A stretch of DNA of 64,000 bases from Sipunculus nudus. Lineage: Eukaryota > Annelida > Sipuncula > Golfingiida > Sipunculidae. The position numbers and the translations under genes are program-made. The notes beneath the pieces were generated by a model that saw only the letters and a program-made list of their open reading frames with translations, had not been told where the DNA came from and ran no database searches. The stretch's first letter is position 1, and each line of letters starts with the position of its first letter. The stretch spans positions 67,565,300-67,629,299 of the forward strand of contig CM049314.1 of NCBI GenBank assembly GCA_026874595.1, in the 5' to 3' direction. Positions 59,987 to 64,000 of this stretch are shown here, piece after piece.

Positions 59987-60198
59987 TAGTGTCTGACATA
60001 ACTTTGTCCTACTGGTCTCGAGATGGAACCGGTCTAATTCCTCGAGTTTTTTACCTCCGAGACTTGCATACAAGTCTTACCTAGAACCCGAGAGTCTTAC
60101 CTCGGACTCTCGTGTCCAAGTTCGAGTCCGAGACCTTACGAATAGTGGACTCAATTTCAGACTCGATTCCGAGTACGGACTAAAGTCCTTCATCACTG
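59987..60198. mobile_element. GAGTC-rich MITE-like element
   Basis: The left end TAGTGTCTGACATAACTTTGTCC and the right end, reverse complemented, CAGTGATGAAGGACTTTAGTCC form an imperfect inverted repeat. The interior is dense in GAGTC, GAGAC and CTCGG words with local inverted repeats (GAGAGTCTTACCTCGGACTCTC). A convincing target-site duplication is not seen. Confidence 0.42.
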
Positions 60199-60209
60199 CA
60201 TAGAAGCAA

Positions 60210-61150
60210 GTCGAGGCTCAGGAAATCCTAAAAGAACCGTGTATATAAAAACGTTATAAGTGTGTAGAGCCATGCATGACTCACAAAAAGGGTATGTTAT
60301 ATTTCATTTTAATCTATTTGATTTACAAATGTCAGGTGTTAACATTTTGTTTGGGGATCAATATAGTCTACTGTTTTAGATCATGCGTGGTGTGTTTTCC
60401 TTCATTAGTAGGATGAAATCCTTACAAGTGCTCTCTATAAACCTTGGGGGAAATAGGAATAATTAGCTTGGTTTGAATCTGAATAGGACCTAAGCCACCT
60501 ATTTCGTATACTCTGAGGTAGTCAACAGAGATATATCTCTGAAGTTATGGCCTGTATCTACTCAGCATCGAAGTCAACATGAAAAATATCTGAACCAAGA
60601 CATTGACCTTTATATACACGTGTAGTACAGATGACTAAATAAAGCGCTTTACACCCATAAAGAAAGTTTTATGAAGTGTTACATGAATCGTTTAACAGTA
60701 CATGGATATTTGCAATAATGTGTGTAATATAAGTTTATTTTTTGCTGAATACAAAACTCGTTAGCTAAACCCAATGCATACGAGCATACTATTTACCTGT
60801 TTAATACGTTGTTATGGTTTGGTGTGTGAGTAAGCGCAGCTTACTGCGCAGTAAGCGCAGCAGTATACAAAATCAAGACCGCGTGAACAAAGGTTATGCA
60901 GGACGATTCCCTGACAAGGAGAAGAGTAATGAAAGAAAAGCCACAAAGGTAACACAGGTAGCATGAAAATACTTGATTTGTACAGATGCGCGCTATGGTC
61001 GCCAGGTGCAATACGCCCCTTATTGAATACGTTTAGCGCTCATGATTGCGCATAATACAGGCTTATTCCACGCGTGTACAGGGGTAACCTTTTCTTTTAA
61101 GAACGAAATTTTGGCAAATACCATATTACTTTAAGGAGAAACACTATTTT
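60210..61150. other. Unassigned stretch
   Basis: Only the palindrome at 60839 stands out. Confidence 0.4.
60839..60856. other. Perfect 18 bp palindrome
   Basis: GCTTACTGCGCAGTAAGC is its own reverse complement. AGTAAGCGCAG is repeated on both sides of the left half and the right half. Confidence 0.85.
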
Positions 61151-61151
61151 G

Positions 61152-61534
61152 TATACTGTGAGGGGCTTCATATTTGCGATTTTCTGTTTTACAGGGTTTC
61201 GAGATGGTTCCATTTTCGCGATCTCACAATACAAAGACCTACACACAGTGATAAACCATTATTATGTGAATTAATTATATGAACTTTTGTGTGCACGAAA
61301 TCTTATTAACAAAAAAAAAATTAAACTGGATAGTTATATTATTATTTTAAATCTCAATCTTTGAAGAAAGAAAATTTTTTCTATCTTTATTCACGAGGTC
61401 AATTTTTTTACGTTTCACTTTTTTGCCTTTGATGATGGGATCCCTTAAGGTTTTATTTTCGCGATTATTCCCTTTTTGCAAAACATCGCGAATTTGAATG
61501 CGTCGCGAACAAAAAGCAACCATGATACATGTAG
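61152..61534. mobile_element. CGCGAA-type inverted-repeat element, copy B
   Basis: Starts TATACTGTGAGGGGCTTCAT and ends with GCGTCGCGAACAAAAAGCAAC. TTTTCGCGAT occurs at about 61213 and 61457. It shares both ends with copy A (41712-42145), although the interiors have diverged. Confidence 0.65.
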
Positions 61535-61539
61535 TTAAG

Positions 61540-62880
61540 ATAACTGGGATTTGAATAGGTCCCTTGGTGAGATTGACATATTGTCCTTGCAGGAAGGAAG
61601 ACGATAATGATCTTGAGATTGACAATACAAGGGTGAGCTTCAACAAGGATCATTATACAAATATTTCCTATATACAGGTCAAATCCGGCTCTCATATTCC
61701 TTAGACTGGCGTGACACACGACGACGACGGTTGGAGTGGGCGGTGTTTCATATTTCGTGAACGTAAGACTTTAATGCACCTTACAAGAATTTAGTCTTTG
61801 ATGGCTCATTTTTAACCTACACCTTACTTTGTGTCCATTGAACCCCTCAGTGCACATTTCTGCACTTGTCTAATGCCTGTACATTACTGAAGCTATAAGT
61901 AAATTACTTTCGTCATCCGGTACTAAGAGGTCAGCATTATCGTCCATGAAAAGCTAACACGTAATCGTCAGTAAGTCTGAATATGTCATACTTTCTTTGT
62001 TGTTAACTGAAAGCCGCATCAAACCACACACTTAGATGAACTTGTTATTTATCTGTATTCTTATACACACGTGAAGTTTTTTTTCTGTTTGTGGAGTAGT
62101 TATTACATATCTGATATGGTTCAACAGATATTTTCAATATTTGAGAACTCCGGGGAGAAAGAACATTCCTACGGCTTACGTGGTAAACTAAAGGGCATGC
62201 CTTCGCCATGGTCTTTTTTTTTTTGTCTTGGTTTCCTCTTCAAAGCTTCATAGGAAAACCTTCCGAAAATACTTGACTGAAACCCATTTTAAAATTGTAT
62301 AAGATCTCTTGTATATCAGACAAAATCAACATTTGCATTTGTATCGGAACAAACTCAAAAACATGATTGTGTTCAAATTATAGTTTACACATACTATTTC
62401 ACGTACCTTTATTCTAAAATGTCTTTCCATTGTAAGATATCGTGTACAGACAATAAAAGTTGAGAAGAAAGTACACATTAATACGGGTTATAACATAATA
62501 TTTCTGGAAAACATTCATAAGATAGCAAATGTACAGGAGATTGAACCCTAGACTCGTTTATTTAGTGCACACTTGCTCCAGCTACTCACACAAACTGTCT
62601 TTCATCTAAGTAATCTATATGTCCCTTCAGATAAGGTGACACATAGGTTTTCAAATAAAAAAAGTAATTTTTTTTCAGCAAAATGTATATTCGGTTAAAA
62701 TGTTATTAAAATGTATGCATGATGTTTGAGCACAATGTTGTTATAAAACATAATGAGAACTTCCCATACATAGTCTAAAAACATATATTTAACGTGGTGA
62801 CAACGTTATTAATAACTAGCCTTAACCAGCATAACCTTATAGCCACTTTTTTTCAGAAAGTGTTGAAACGTTATATGCTA
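61540..62880. other. Unassigned AT-rich stretch
   Basis: No gene or repeat was recognised. Confidence 0.4.
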
Positions 62881-62884
62881 GCTT

Positions 62885-63290
62885 AAAGAGTGGTGTGCCG
62901 ATCAATCGATTGAATCGATGATTGAAGTTTTCCTTCGAAACTGATTACTGCATAATCGATTAAAAACGATTATGTATGCTTATGAAAGAATCGGATCCTA
63001 CAAGAGATAAACGAACACAAAGTAATGAACCACATCGAAACGGTATCTTGCGCAGCCTACAATCCTCCGACGGGAAGTCGACATTGGATGCGGGTGGATT
63101 GATGGTTTCATCATGAATATATACCGATGTACATGTCTGATTATCAAATTAGGATCATATGTCAGATACTAGTATATAGCAGATTTCAAGGTTATATAGA
63201 AAGTACATGAAATAATCGATTAATAATCGATCATCGGTCGTTTTATTTTTCCAATCATTGATTATGATTTTAAAATCACCTATCACTAGT
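62885..63290. mobile_element. AATCGATT-rich element, probable MITE
   Basis: The left end GTGGTGTGCCGATCAATCG and the interior carry AATCGATT/ATCGAT words at about 62904, 62913, 62953, 63213 and 63225. The right end, reverse complemented (AGTGATAGGTGATTTTAAAATC then ATAATCAATGATTGG), loosely mirrors the left end. Similar GTGTGCCGAT-ended elements exist in animal hAT groups, from memory. Ends are approximate. Confidence 0.45.
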
Positions 63291-63299
63291 AGGCTATAT

Positions 63300-64000
63300 A
63301 CCAAAAGTATGGATAGGTAAACAACACACATGTTTTTAGAGTACATGGATAGACAAACAACAGGAAATTACATGGCTACAGGGTTGACAGATTTTGTTGA
63401 AATAAATTACTTTGTAGAAATATACACAGTAAAGCAAAACAAATACTCAAAATGGGATTTCCTGTTTGGAGTAAATATGGTTTATATAATAGACTATTTT
63501 TGCATGTATCAACACACTTTTTTTTTTTAAACTGCACTACATCCTTCCGTCAAAGGTCATTTCTGCTCATTCTGGAATTGTTGGGATCGCCTGCATAGAC
63601 AAGTTGCTTTAATTGTCAAATTTTAAAAGCAAAATTTGTGATATTACATTTCAATGAAACAGCTACTGTTTTCATTTCACATGCGCTTGCTTACAAACTA
63701 TTTCCGATTACGTTAAAGTCATTAATACAAAAATAATCAAAGTGTATTTTATTTGTTTATTCACAAAGTTATCTAATATATTTGAACAGACTTAAATACT
63801 TTTTTTCACTATATTTATACCTGCGATGGTGGTATATCTTGATGCCCCTAGGCATTGTGGGGCTAGGATTTCATTGCCCATAATCCCTAACTAGTAGAGT
63901 CGTACTCTTTTAAGTTCGATTCTGCGAAATATGGCCGCCCTGAACATTTTGTAACAGGTTTGATTAGGTAATTAAAGTTCCTTGTCTTGTGGACAAATTG
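63300..64000. other. Unassigned stretch
   Basis: The 66-codon frame at 63330-63530 has no recognisable domain. No repeat was recognised. Confidence 0.4.

Overview
This 64 kb window is AT-rich, intron/intergenic-like animal DNA with no convincing protein-coding gene. It holds no long ORF, no rRNA, no genuine tRNA gene and no prokaryotic-style gene spacing. The repeat content suggests a marine lophotrochozoan, most likely a bivalve mollusc: GACA/CAAAC-tailed dispersed repeats, CGCGAA-type inverted-repeat elements, tRNA-derived SINEs, and an element with ends of the ACCTCC(A/G)CCAAGGC type. That assignment rests on pattern recognition, not on a search.

Layout. 0-4 kb: mosaic of a dispersed repeat carrying a conserved CGCCCCCTAGCGGCCAT-like core (six copies), ending in a ~57 bp minisatellite. 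4.6-5.0 kb: a dispersed repeat whose inverted sister lies at 57.8-59.0 kb, where an ~820 bp insertion containing an LTR-like segment splits it. 6.2-10.3 kb: two outlying fragments of the main array, a tRNA-derived SINE, a hAT-like MITE and a ~200 bp tandem duplication. 10.65-14.4 kb: a young 1.9 kb tandem segmental duplication whose right edge cuts a marine-type element. 15.2-15.6 kb: a SINE with a perfect 15 bp target-site duplication; a diverged sister is at 52.6-53.0 kb.

15.9-35.9 kb (resuming 42.1-42.8 kb): a long, strongly diverged higher-order tandem array built from at least six recurrent modules (called Q, R, P, U, S, T here) in a largely repeating order Q-R-P-U-Q-S-T-U, period about 3.6 kb. 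It is interrupted at 19.46-20.76 kb by an LTR retrotransposon remnant with three LTRs, a broken gag start and a tRNA-like A-box/B-box segment inside each LTR. It is also interrupted at 35.89-41.68 kb by a 5.8 kb element with ~770 bp terminal inverted repeats and no recognisable transposase. A second, unrelated tandem array with ~1.2 kb units fills about 43.9-49.1 kb. The rest (49-64 kb) is mostly unassigned AT-rich DNA with microsatellites, CGCGAA, CGATT-rich and GAGTC-rich elements.

The best, still weak, coding candidate is an 83-codon minus-strand ORF at 43448-43699 with a signal-peptide-like start. All other ORFs look like chance or repeat-borne frames. Module boundaries, LTR ends and identities were judged by eye and are approximate.
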